Assembly: GCF_030867095.1 (NCBI RefSeq)
Contig: NC_081831.1
Span: 21,118,001-21,182,000 of the forward strand
From: Alligator mississippiensis
Lineage: Eukaryota; Chordata; Crocodylia; Alligatoridae
Length of the DNA: 64,000 nucleotides
Direction of reading: 5' to 3'
Shown: piece by piece, positions 1-13,000 of the stretch
How the letters are laid out: each line of letters starts with the position of its first letter
How positions within the stretch are numbered: position 1 is the first letter of the stretch
Program-made: the position numbers and the translations under genes
The notes under the pieces: model-generated
What the model saw: only the letters and a program-made list of their open reading frames with translations
Databases searched by the model: none
Told to the model about the DNA's origin: nothing

Positions 1-958
1 TCTCAGTGCTACTCTTAGGTTTTTCCAAGGCAGACCAACTAAGCTAAACTCTACGGTGTGCATTCGAAGCCAGACCAAGCCACCTACTCCACTAATTACA
101 GGTCTTTGTGCCCAGTAGGAGTGAGTGGGTGGGGCTTTGTCACTAGTGGACCCAAGGCCAGCAGGGAAGCCATATAAATATGCACACAGTTTTAATTTGT
201 CTGCAGTGTTTTGCTGTCTCTTTTTAAGTCTCACGACATCTAGCATTTTCATCAAACCCCCAGCTCCTAGTAGCAAGAGACTTATATCTTCTTCTTTCAC
301 ACCCCTCTGTACCCTGCCATTCCCTATTGTATTATAATTATGTTCTACCTTTCATGCTTGTGGAGATATACTTAAAAATGTAACACAAGTGCAGCCAAAA
401 CATTTGGGAGTCAGCTGGCAAATACAAAAACCAAACATTTAGCACTGGTTTACAAATCATCAGGTTTTTAGAACCACCTTAATTTTTTAGGACCTGATTC
501 ATGATTCCTGAATGCTTGGGGTTTGACAGTCTTTCACTACCTTGAGGCCTTGCATTGTGAATAGTGCCCAAGCCTTCACATACATTCACACCAAGTGCTG
601 CTAGAGAGAAGGCATTGGCTCAGAGATTGTTGCTCATATCTTTTCCATGGAAGACAGATAAATGTAATGAGTGTAGGGGAGAGTCTCCTGCTGGAGCCCT
701 AAGCCCTATAACACCCCATGAGTGTGCTCAGGGCAGCATGACTTATCCATCATGGAAAATGCACCAATTGAAGTACAGGCTTTTCTGCATAGGGAAATAT
801 ATTGGCTTACCTATGCTGCTGCCATATACCTAATCTGGACTTTCTAATTCTGGAAGAAGAACCCCGATCCCCATACTCCTAGTCTTTAATTTTGTTAGAA
901 TGTGCTCGCTCCTTATCATCACTTCCTAGCCCCTTTTTCCTTTTTTTTGGCTTCACAG
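1..958. other. PIK3R6 upstream intron, no feature recognised
   Basis: The first exon in the window begins within a codon, so this stretch is intronic to PIK3R6. Ordinary AT-rich DNA with no exon, RNA gene or clear repeat recognised. Confidence 0.6.
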
Positions 959-1050
959 GGATGTTGCGATGGACCTTGCATAAAAAAACTGACCGGAATC
1001 CTGGGAACAGCACCATCTTGGCTAAAATCCTTGTGAAGGAGCTGGAAAGG
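959..1050 (+). CDS. PIK3R6: PIK3R6 coding exon a (first in window)
   Basis: The acceptor is cttcacag at 951-958 and the donor is gtaaac at 1051. The exon begins with the last two bases (GG) of a split Gly codon, then encodes 30 residues, MLRWTLHKK to ILVKELER. The split codon shows that an upstream coding exon exists outside the window, so the ATG at 961 is internal and not the start. Confidence 0.9.
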
Positions 1051-4000
1051 GTAAACATCGTCTTAAGCAATGCCTTCCAATAGGTCCAGATACCTGTTTA
1101 GCTTCTGTCTAATGTATACATGTCTTGGTTTAAAATAATTTTCACTGGCATAGTGGTTAGGCCAACTGCACCTGAAGTGGCTTTTACTCACTGTTCTAGG
1201 CAGTGCTGTGGAGGAACAGCCTAGTGGTCTCTGGAGCTGTGGCCATGACTGCAGAGACATTAATATAACCTCCAAGTACCACTATCATGGTCATCAGTCT
1301 GGTTCCCTCTATACAAGCCAGTGGCTAGGCTCCCTAGAACAACGTAAATGTTAAAACTGCTCAGCAAGTGGACCTTCTATCCCCTCTCTCAAGGAGAATT
1401 TTGATAAAACTGAAAAAAAAATAGCTTGAGAATGTATACAGAACATTTTGGCAAGAACTAAAACAGAACAAAATAAACCCCCAGATATTTAAATTCAGAA
1501 CTGCTGCAATGCTTCATGGGAGTTGCAGTTCAGGTATCTCCTATTCCAGTTCCTTGTGAATGAGGCATCTTTTTTTCGATTGTGGTATACCACAATCCCT
1601 CCTCATAGTAAAGTGAATCAGTTACATAAATGGAAGTCCTTGGCAAAGGTATATTATGGGAGATCCAGGCTACATGGGGAACGTGGATCATAGAGAAGAA
1701 CTGTATTCTGGGATTCCAGACTCCTACAAGGCACCATGGGCAGGATATGTGGAGTTTGAGGCATTTGGCTTTTGGATGGAAAATTGAAATTTTACATGGA
1801 ATGCAGAGTAGACCATTTTCTGGGGGGGGGGGAATCTGTTTTGTTGAAAATCCAACTTCTCATTGATAAATGGTTGGCACAGACAGTGCAGGCATCCACA
1901 AGTAAATAATGTCCCAGGGATGGGAGGAGGCAGGGGAACCCCTGAAGGGCAGGTAGGGAGCCCTGGGAGGCAGAAGGGAAGCCCAGAATGGGAATGGGGG
2001 AATCTTGCTATTTGGCCCTTTAGGCCCCTGCTGCCTGTAGTGTGACTGCTCCAAATGCAAGCTATACAGTACTAACACCCACCAACATTTGTGCAGCTCA
2101 CAGCATAAGGCTCAAATCCAGGAGCTTTTCATGGTAAAGCACAAGTCCCTGTTGTGAAAAAAAAAATCCTCCTTGTGTAGGCTTCATAGTTGCTGAGGTC
2201 AGCTACTAGAGCTTGCACATCAGTACTTGCACATTGCAAACTGTGTTCCCTCAGCCTTTCAAGATAGAAAAAGATCTCATAGGTCTATTCTGGAAAACTT
2301 TCTGTCCTTTGAAATCTGGCCAACACCAGGATTACCAACCCCCTAGTCAAGCATCAGAGGCACAAGGGATCTGCTGCATCATAGTGTTGGCCCTGTTCTT
2401 GATGCCTTGCAATAGCTGACACAGCACCTAGCAAGCCAGCAAATTCCAGCTCAGCGTGCATTCTGTTTCTGGTGTTCAGTTGCCAAAAATAGTTGTTTTC
2501 CAAACAACTATTTCAACTAAAAATACATTTTCATCAGCATTTCCTTTCAAGAAGAGCTAATTTCCTGCTCAGCTCTATTACAAATAATTTCATCCAAAGA
2601 TATATTTGGATAAGATCACTAAGTTTTACTGTTCAGTTACAGGCAAATGGAATTCCATCCCTAGGCAATGCTAGACCTGTTAAATGAAGCTCCTTTAAGC
2701 CCTTAACGCAATATAATTAGTGCTGTAGCGCACTGTTAACTCTGGCTGTGCAGTGGATATGCACACATTCCAAGTCTGTGTTAATGTTCAGTTCCAGGCA
2801 GAAATGCTAAATGACACTGGGACGCATAATGGGGAAAAAAATCCATCTGTAATGAATTATTTTTACTGACAATCTGAACACAGTTTTTTACTAACAGAGA
2901 AACTTTTTTTACTGATATGTGTTTTTACTGTCAGTAATAAAAAAAAAAACCTTGGGTGGGCATCCCTGTGTGATTGCAGAAGTAGTTTTATACCCTAATG
3001 CCCCCACCACAGGGGTCCCCTATTCAACCCATACCTTGACATCCCTGAATACACTCTGTACCATGCTACCCTTCCAGCCGGTCCCCCCAGCCTGATCTCC
3101 ACCATTCCCACTCTCCTTGTCCCAGCACAGACCCCCACCCGTTGCTTTTCTCCTCCTATTCTGGAACTCCATCCCATCTGCAGCACCCCCCTCCCTCTAT
3201 TTGCAGTGTGAACAGCTGCTATAGGCAGAAGACAGGCATAGAAACACAGCAGCATCACATAGCTAGAGACAGGGCAGGGGTTTAGCAGGCCCTAATAAAG
3301 GCGTTCCATATGTGCAGGGTGCTGTGCTCCCACTCAGATAGCAAGTGGCATTGCTATGCTCTGTATTTCAACCTGGCTCTGTATTTTTACAGAGGGGGAA
3401 AATGTTTTTATGGGTTTTTACAGATAGGAATGTTTAGGGTTTGTTTGTTTTTTTCCAGCGGGTCCATAAATTTATGAATAGTTGACAACCCGGCAACTCC
3501 TTGAACTTAGCTCTCAGACCCAGCAGGCATCCCTCCATGGCCCTCTTAACAATCATCAGCAACTTACCAGCCAGTCCTATTCAGTTCTTGATTATAATCA
3601 AGCTTTCCTTCCCAAGCAAAAATAGTTGATCTATGCTCCTTACTAGCCACCCCCAATCAATTGAACAATCTTCATTTTATCTCCTTCCCACAGGCCCATC
3701 ACTCCCCCTAAGTGCGGGTAATTAATGGTACTCACCACAGTGTGTTAACCCTTTCCAGCCCATGTAGGATCTGTATATAGCATCATACAGTATTTAAGCA
3801 ATTAAGAATCTATAAAATATGCATAGTGATGGGAGCTCAGTGAATAAAAGACATGTGAAGCTCTGGGGTGTTCTGGGGTTTCTAGGGAGCTGAGAAAACA
3901 AATCTTATGGCCAGTAGCTTCGATCCGGACTCAAAAGGAAGGGCAGCCAAATGTCTTGTACCTTTGCCAACATCTCACCAGAGGCATAAGAGTTTTAATT

Positions 4001-7000
4001 TGTTTGGCCTGAACAGACAGGACCCAACATTTCCATTTAAAAGCCGCCCACCGCACCTCACAAGAACAGGGAGTACTTGGTATTTCCAACTGCATTTCTC
4101 TGATTCAGCACTGCTCAGCTGCCTTTCCAGTCTGCTAATCACTGAACTGAAGAAGCTTTACTTAATTGTTGTCTTTGGTTTTGCAGGCAGAAAGAGGAGA
4201 TTATAGACATTATATCATCCCCCTGCTCCATACGCTAATGTACACACTAATCAAGGTAAGATCTACAGATAATACCACAGAAGCCAGAGACATCCCAAGC
4301 TCTGGTCATGATACCACTATTAGTCTCATTCCCAAATAACATCCCTAAATAAGCATTCAGTCAGCCATGCTATACCCATTCTTTGTGCTGACATGCCTGC
4401 AACAGACTGCGCTCAGAAGCACTACAGCTGTGCTGTGCTGACAGATCAGTGTTTATGCAGGAACCTAGAATTTCCCATTTTTGTGTTTGAAGTCTCAGCT
4501 TTAACTACACAGGATGTGATATATATAGAGTGAGAGAGGATTTGTAAAGTCACCTAGGGCCAATTTTTTAAAGGTAGTTAGATGCCTAAATATTCAAGTA
4601 GGTACTTAGCGAGGTTTTCAGAAATGTCTAGCTGCCTAAATGCTTTTAAAAATCTGCCCCGGTCCGTATCTCTGCACACGAGTATTTCTAGATCTCTGTA
4701 GAATCTCTGTTATTTCTGTCTTAGGGTCTAGTTCACCCCACTGACTTCAGGGTGGCATCCATTTGAATCAAGGCAGAATGTGGTGATAGGTTTAAAGACA
4801 GTAACTACCAGAAGACTGGATGATGGCTGTAGGGGTGCTTAGGAGGCCATGCAGATGTGCTGGAGAGGCTCTGCCAGGGGCAGGGCGCCATAGACAGAAA
4901 GGAAAAGAGGGAGACTGGGACCAGCTGTAACTAAGGGGGTTAGAGCCTGAGCCCCAAGAAAAGGAAAGGCTGGGACCAAGAAGCTGGGCCAGAGCAAGTG
5001 GGCCCAGGCTAGAGGCCTACAGCCAGAGAAACCTGCAGGCTTAGGCCCACAGGGCTGAAGTCTGTACAGGGGAGTAAAGTACAACTGAGTGACACCTGCA
5101 AGGCATGGGCATGGCTATAGGGGAGGACAGAGACCACAACTAGAGCCCCTGAGGCTGGATTAGAGCCACTAGGGTCATGAGCTGAGACTGCTAAATCTGA
5201 GTCATGTCCACAGGGTGTGAGTAGTTCCTACTGGGATGTGAGCTACCTGCAGAAAATGGGCAAGGTCCTGCTAGCGGACAGAGGGCACAAAGGGCAGAGA
5301 TGGAGTGAGTCTGCTAAGCACCAAGGACATCACTCCAGGACTCAGAGGCAGCCTCCCAATCAGCATAAAAGGAATATCAAGGCATGGCAGGAAAGATAAA
5401 AAAGAGGGTGTTATATGGAGAACCTGGAGTCGGGGCAGGATTAGGGTGGTTCACAGGGGGAGTCACAGCAGCCCTCAGGGCCTGTCCTGCCACAGTCTCC
5501 AATAGGATCTCATTAACCATTTCTTTCCAATGCCAGGCTCCGTGCTTTTCAGATGATCTCTATGAAAGAATATATGATTTCTGCAAGAAGCTATTAACCC
5601 TGCCCAAGCCCTACTGCACCATTGGCCTGGACTATGCTTTTCGGTTAAAAACAGAAAGGATGGCACCAGGTTAGTGTATTTCATGTTCTTTTCTGCGGAG
5701 CATATAGCTATGGAATATCGCTATTTTGTAATGATTACCTAAACAGAGGTATAGGTCCAGAGATGTGATAGGCATTCCCCATGTGCCACATAACTTTACC
5801 CTTCTGTAGGTATGCCTGCACAGGGAATGAGCGTACACCATGCTAGCTTTGCTGTTATCACTTGTGCTAAATGCTTAGCATCTGACAAAGTAGGCTGTTG
5901 CCTACAAAAGCTTATTCATTCCCGAACAAGTCAGTCTCTAAGGTGCCACCGTGCCTTGCCTTCTACCTGACTTCAGACTAACATGGCTAACTACCTCTCC
6001 TTAAATAAAGATATGATGGCATGTACTTAAGCGCAGGTTTTACTAGCCCACTGAGGACCCTGATTCATACACTGTTTGTTTACCCTTGCCAAAATGTCTG
6101 TTGCTATGTTTTAGGATTGTTGGTTGTAGCTGTGTTGGTCTAAGGACATAGGCAGGTGAGGTTCTTTGGGTAGATGTAATATCTTTTACTAGACCAAGTA
6201 AATAGTTGGAAAAATTGCTCTTTGCAAGCTTTTGGACACAAACTCCCTTCTTTAGGCACAGGGTACAAACTGTCACTATGTTGTCATTAGTATTGTTATC
6301 TAGGACAGGTAGATTAAAGCTAGGAGTATGCCTCCCTGTGTTACAATTGCATTTTGTTTGCTGTGTAGATATACCTTAGGAGCTCTGTTTTGGGGCAGAG
6401 ACATTTCCTATTTTATTTCTCAAAGGTCTGTAGCGTGTTACAGGGGAGAGAAACACACTGTACTTTTTCTCATGGAAATTTCAAGCTGGACTTATGTGGG
6501 AGAATGGATACGAGTACTCTGACTGCATAGAAAGGAGAAGAATCATGCACAGAAACATCCCTCCATGTCTGTGAGGAGTCCTAGTGATAGGCCTGGACTA
6601 TCTTATACTAGGCTCAATACAAACCCAGAACAAAAAGATGGTCCCTGCCCAAAGAGCTTGTAGTCTAAACAGACTAGACCACTTTAAAAAAAAAAGTAAT
6701 TTATTTCATGGGCAACTGTAGCATGAAGAAAAATGGTTTCCCCAGCATCACTGGAGGGGTGAATGGTAAAACTAGAAACTGAACTGGACCTGCTTGGACT
6801 GATGAAACAATGTATTTTTAGTTTCCTCTATCTTAAGTTTTTAAAGTTCTTAGTATTTATAGGACTATTGCCATTTTGGCAGGGCACCACCCAGACCCTA
6901 TGACATCCGAGAAGATAAAGATGTATTAGTTCCATGTTAACAGAAGCACAGAGGTACACAGTGTCAGGTGACAAGCTGAGGACAGAACACAAATCACATG

Positions 7001-10000
7001 AGTCCTGATCCAGAGCTCTCATCACAAGACCACACTTCCTTGGCACCATCTGAACAGAGCTAGGATCTTTGTCAGGTTTTCCCCATATCTAGGAACCCTG
7101 TGCTGTCATTTGACACCCAAGCAATGTAGGTATAGAACAGTGGTATCCCAAGGTGGTAGATTTACGCCCATTTTCCATTGGTGCAAATGGTGTTACAAGG
7201 TGTGGGTTAAGAGAGGATCAGCCCCAAACCCTGCCCCTGCTTCTTTGTACAATTTCACACCTTACCTCATACTCCATCAAAGAAAGGAGAAATACAGGAA
7301 ATGTATAGAAAGGATTCTCCCTAAATAGAAGATATTTTCCATCAGGGCTTTCTTTAGATTGTACTATTTTTATCCTTGGTTGTGCTAAACTATATATCTG
7401 ATCCTCATCTCTACACACTAGCTCCATTGACTTAGTAGAGTTACTCTTAAGCTATACTGGTATAAATGAAGAAGGATCAGGCCTCTTGTTTTCAAATGTT
7501 ACTGCTTGTTCACTGATTGCCTGCTGTATCTGTTTTGTTTTGTTTTTTTGCTAGGAGTGTTATACCAAAGAATGGTTATTTCCGAACAAAGTCTTAGAAG
7601 TGACCCATATCCTTATCAGGAGAAGTAAGTGTTGTCGGTTCTAGTGAGGCTTTTAATGACATTGTAATCTGGCAGGGAAAAAAACGATCACTCACTTCGT
7701 ACTGAGCATAGACGCAATGGCATTTTTCAGTGCTATCAAAAAGCTAACCACTGTCAGAACAGAACTTGAGCAAAATCTAATCCTGGCTACTGGTGTTGTG
7801 ATCCAGAACACAATACATTTTGATGACACTTTATGGTTAGTTAAAATCAACTATGTGTCAGGAAGGAAGAGGCTTGCTGAGTATTTTGGCTTCTTTTTGT
7901 GGCTCCAGGAGGCAGGTAGCTTTCCCGTGCTGGAAAGAAGGGGCATCTAGTCAAAGGAAATGCCTGTAATAACAATTTCTTAAGCAGAATGATGCAGATG
8001 CTGACTATTCCTTTCAATCTGAGAATGAGAGTAATGACTATAGGTCAAATACAGCCTTTAGATAGCATGATGATTTCACTAGGGCTGTACTCATTACATC
8101 AGCAGACAAACCCACCATACTAGAAAAAGGCAATCATCTGCCTGGTTTAGATTCTTGTTCCAAACAGAGGCCCCTGCTGGCCTCCTCAGAGAGAATTAAT
8201 TTCTCAGCTGTGCAGTATTCTACCACAGGGTGAATTTCTATCTGATCGGCACATCGAGTGTTAGAGCATGACAATGGCAGTGGTCACTCTGCATTTTTTT
8301 AGATGATCAGTGGTATGGCATCAGATGACCTGCCCTCCCAATCCCCAGTGACCCCTGTCTTGCTGCATACTCTACTTCAGTAATCAGTCTTGTATTTTAT
8401 GTAACTTTTTTCCAACATTCATTTCTGCAGGGTTTTCATATTTGCAGATCCAGATCTGCTTTCCAAGGCTGTATGCAATGCACTAGTCACTGATACCAAG
8501 GCTGCTCAGATGTATCAAAGTCCCAGATCATGTATGTGCTATGTGATAATGCATGCCATGAAGGTGGCTCTGGACGATGACTGTGATATTTACAATTTGC
8601 AGAGGATCCTTCAGGTAATTGGTTAACAGCACTTTGCAACACTGTCAGCTTTTGGGTACAAGGGGACAGAATCTCAAAAGAGATCTGCTTTCATTTAGAT
8701 AACTCAGCGAAGTGACTAGGCATCCTACTGTGGTCCATACCAGTAAATCCATATTTTGCTTCCCTTCCACACACTGAACAGCATTTTACTGTGCAGTGAC
8801 TTCTAATGTAATCAAATTATTTCATATCGATAGAGGAATATAAGTGTGGATTTGGATAGGTGTATTTCCACCATACACTTGAAAGTCAGACAATGTGGTC
8901 AAAAACTTTTTTTTGCATAATTAAAAAAAAATCAACACAGAACCCTAACCAAAAGGGAAAAAAAGTTTGATTTAAAAAGAATTGTTTGGGGCAAAATATT
9001 GAGATTTCATGAACAATTAGCTGAAATTGGTATTTTTCCATTCAAAGATTTTTAATGGCAATATATCTTTTGTTGAAAGCAGGTTTCACTGGCAGAATTT
9101 AAGCTGTCACTCAAAGCTCTCCCTTTCTAAGGAGGCCTTTTAAAGGAGCACTGGGCTTACCCAGGTTAGGTACTTTGGGCACCTATACACGTGATGGACC
9201 TCTGCTCTGACTCATGCTAATTAGCATGTGTCAGAGCAGACTCGATTAATCGTGCTAACTAGCATGCTCCAGCACGCTCTGCATCACATGTATTCCATGT
9301 CTCCACATTTCAAAATGGCAGCAGGGGCACTTTAAAACTCATCAAACGAGCCTTAGTTAAAGCGCCCCCACCACCATTTTGAAGGACGGGATGCTGAATA
9401 CACGATGCTGCAGGTGCTTTAGTAGGATTGGCTCCCAGCACCGCTTTAATTAAAGTGCCCCCACCCACCCCCAGAGCACATGCATAGACACCTATAGGGG
9501 CCCTGCATGCATACTTGATGGGGCCTCAGAGGAAGTCCAGGGCACCCTCATTGGCCTAACTTTTTTGCAGGCATGCCACAAATTAAGCCCTGCACCCTCC
9601 CTGCATGCCACTCTGATTCCCTTCACCTGGCTGATCTGCTCTGCTTTCTTCTCCTTAGCCTGTGTCACCTACCAAAGCTTCTGCTCTGCTTTCCTCTCCC
9701 TGCCCCATTTGCCACTGTACTGCCTGTCCACTCCCTAATCTGTTGCATGGCATACACAAGTGGCACTCATCCTGCAGGTTGGCCACCCTTAGCCTAAATG
9801 ATCCATATCCCATCATACTTCTCTGGGAGAAGTCCAAGGAACCTGGTCCATGGTCTACTCACTGTGCTCATTAGTCATTACAAAGCCCACCATGTGGCCT
9901 GGTCCTTGCCTCATTTCCCTGAATGGGGAATGCTCATCTGGCTGTGAGCAGGACCAAAATAGTCAGCACCTCTGCTTTTGCACTTAATGCCCCCTGCAGC

Positions 10001-13000
10001 ATTGGGGCTTGCTTTCCACCAGACCCAGTGCTGATGTTAGGCTGTATTGTGCCAGAGCTTAATGCAATTTTAAAGTCTCAGTTATTTTGTAAGCTAAAGA
10101 TGTTGTCACACATTCAGCTTAACACTTACTAAGTGCAGTTAAAATGCAAACAGGTGCATGTTCAAGCAATTTCGTATGTGTTAAGTGTCCTCGTGACATT
10201 GCAAAGTCGTTCCCTGTCAGGCCAGAGCTATCTCCTAACATGTACTAACTTTAATACATCACAACATTCCAGCAATTTGCAACTATTACAACTGAACATG
10301 TGGCAGGGCTCTGGGAAACAACGGAGCTGTGTTCCAGTTGTAGAAAACAGAGTGGGTCATTTTGTTTCTTCTACCCACCCCTAGCTTAGCCCACACAGTA
10401 GATCTTGTATTCACACCTCTGGTTATTAATAGCCCCTCTCTGCAACAGGATAAGCCCACAGAGGAGATCGAACACTTTTTCCGACAAGTGGTGACAGCAG
10501 TTGAGTGTACAGGAAATGAAATAAGTGCAGACCGCAGCCAGCATGTTGAGAGGCTGAAGAAAGTCTATGATGTAGTGCTGAGTTCTTCTGAAGCAGGTAA
10601 ATATAACATCTGATGCAAAAGAGCCAAAGGGCTGAGAAGTCATATGGGGACACAAGTCTGATGAACAGGAGCAGCTACTCAGTTCAGAGCAATCTGAGAA
10701 GTCTTTGGAGCTGGGTAACTTTTTCTGGATCCTGGTGACATGTCTTCATCATATCTTTAGTGAATGAGATGTAAAGGCCTTATCTCAACCCCAAAATCAC
10801 ACTACTTTAACCACACTATACAGTAAAAGCAGTACAACCTCCCAAGTCTCTCCAGGGTGGATAATGACATACCAGTAAGAAGTAGACCTTGTCCTGTATG
10901 GGAAGGTGTGTAAACTATGCTAGTATATTGATAGAAAACATATACTGGTATAAATGCATACATAGTGAGAGGTTGTAGGAGTGTAATTATTTTGGTATAA
11001 GATTATATCACTAACAAAATTAGCTATATCAATACAAAATTTGGGAACAGACCAGGCCTACTTAATTCAGGGAGACCTCTGGGAGCAGGTTATGTGGGGA
11101 GACAAAATCCAACGTAAGAGGCAACTGTCTCTTACTAAAGAAAGACAGTTGCCTGGGCTTCAAGGTGGGGCGAGGGGACAGTTCTGTGGAATCAAAATAA
11201 TGTCCCTGTTCCAGTATTCTTAAGATTTTAACTTCCCAAATTGGAGTCTGGAGATGAAAGTAGGCCTCTGGTGACCTGTATGTGGCATGATACATAGCAA
11301 TCAACTGTAATTAAAATATACCTGGCACTGCCTTTCCAGGGCACTGATTAATCTTTTTAAAAAGAAAGACTCATTAAACATTTTGTCAAATGAGACACTC
11401 AGCTGTTTAGAGTCCATACTGGGCAAATGGCTTCACTTCTCATTAGTTTCTCTGTCTTGAAAACAGGGATAGAGTCTTGAATCACCTTTGTAAAGTGCTT
11501 TGAAACTTGTGCATGCAGAGCACGTGATGAGAGTTTAGGGATTATGATTAAAGCTTCCTGGAATGGCAAGAAAGTTAAGCTGGCCTCAGTAACAGCACAC
11601 ACTGATTTCCTTTAGCTTGCAAGTCCAAAACCTGGGCATTTTAGTGAACAAACCAAGACAAAGGACTGGAAGGCTTCCCAGCACAGATACATGTGGAAAA
11701 TTGGCTGATTCCTACTGTTTATATAAGTAATTTCTTTTGGTCAATCAAATTGCTAGCTGGGTTGCACAGTGCTAGCTTGGTGTTGATAGCCTGCAGCCTT
11801 GTTACTTCTGAGTAACTTTAATGGAGCACTTTGCTTTTTCACAGGGGATACTTCACCAGAAGGGCTCCAGGACATCCCTCTGCCCAACCCAAATATTAGC
11901 TTTCACTTGTGGACAGATGAAGACCAGCTTTGTGAGTGTGCTTAAATGAATAAAATGGAACAATGCAGTGCTTAAGTTGTAGACGTGTTTGCCATATAGT
12001 AAAAACGTTAATTTGCTTAGATCATTTGGAGATGCTGTAGACCAGGGGTTCCCAAAGTTTTTATGCCATGGCCCAGCAAACTGTGGCCCAGCAGTCACAG
12101 CCAACCGTGGCCAGAATTTCTGGCCGGAAGACAGGTAAGGATACCCCCACCCCCCAGGTGGGCCAAACCCTGCACTGCTGCAGGCCCTGAGAAATGAGCC
12201 ATGGCCTCTCCACCTGGCTCTGGGGGTCCATTTGCCAGTCCACAGCCACTTCCAGTCTGGCAACCGACCGTGCTGTGGACCAGCAACTAACCCACCTCTG
12301 CCCAGCACTGGGCTGCAGCCCAGGGATTGAGAACCTCTGCTCTAGACTTCCTCTGGAGGTCCCATCAAGTGTGTATGCAATGGCCCATGTGCCTGAACTG
12401 GAGGCAAATTGCATTTCTGCTGTTTTCAAGCCAGGAAATTGGTGGCATGCAGTGTCCTCCTCACGCTGCTTTACCTGTGGTAAAGTAGGTTTTTTTAGAT
12501 GCTTCTGACCTTTTGCTTGGTAGTTGTGCGTGAAGATTGTTTCTGAAGCTTTGAAGAACTGGTTAGAACAGGCCTTTTAGGAACACTTCTTTAGAATGAT
12601 TTAGACAACAAGGATCCTGCCTTGAGCAAGGGGTTGGACTAGATGACCTTCTGAAGTCCCTTCCAACAGAGACATAGCAAGGCAGTTCCATACTCAGGGC
12701 AGCCCCAGTGCACAGGGTAGTGCCAGCTGCTGTGGTACTGATGGAGGTGGCATGGCCAGCAGGTATTTGTGTATCCCCCTTCCCCCCCCCCCCACACACA
12801 CACAAAGGCAGTAGGGCTGCTTCCTTGGCTTCTAACAGGCATTCATTTAAAGGCACTATGGGATCTAATCTCTGATTCCAACAATCTCACCTCTTGCTAT
12901 GCCACAAATGCATGGCAGGAGGTGCAACTGTGGAATCAGGGATCAGATCCCAAATGTGCCCTTTGCACCAGCAGCCTGGTGCATTCCTGTGGCTGGGAGT

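Noticed and set aside
11853..12429. Minus-strand open frames of 122-151 codons
   Set aside because: They cross PIK3R6 exon g in antisense and a hAT MITE; composition only.
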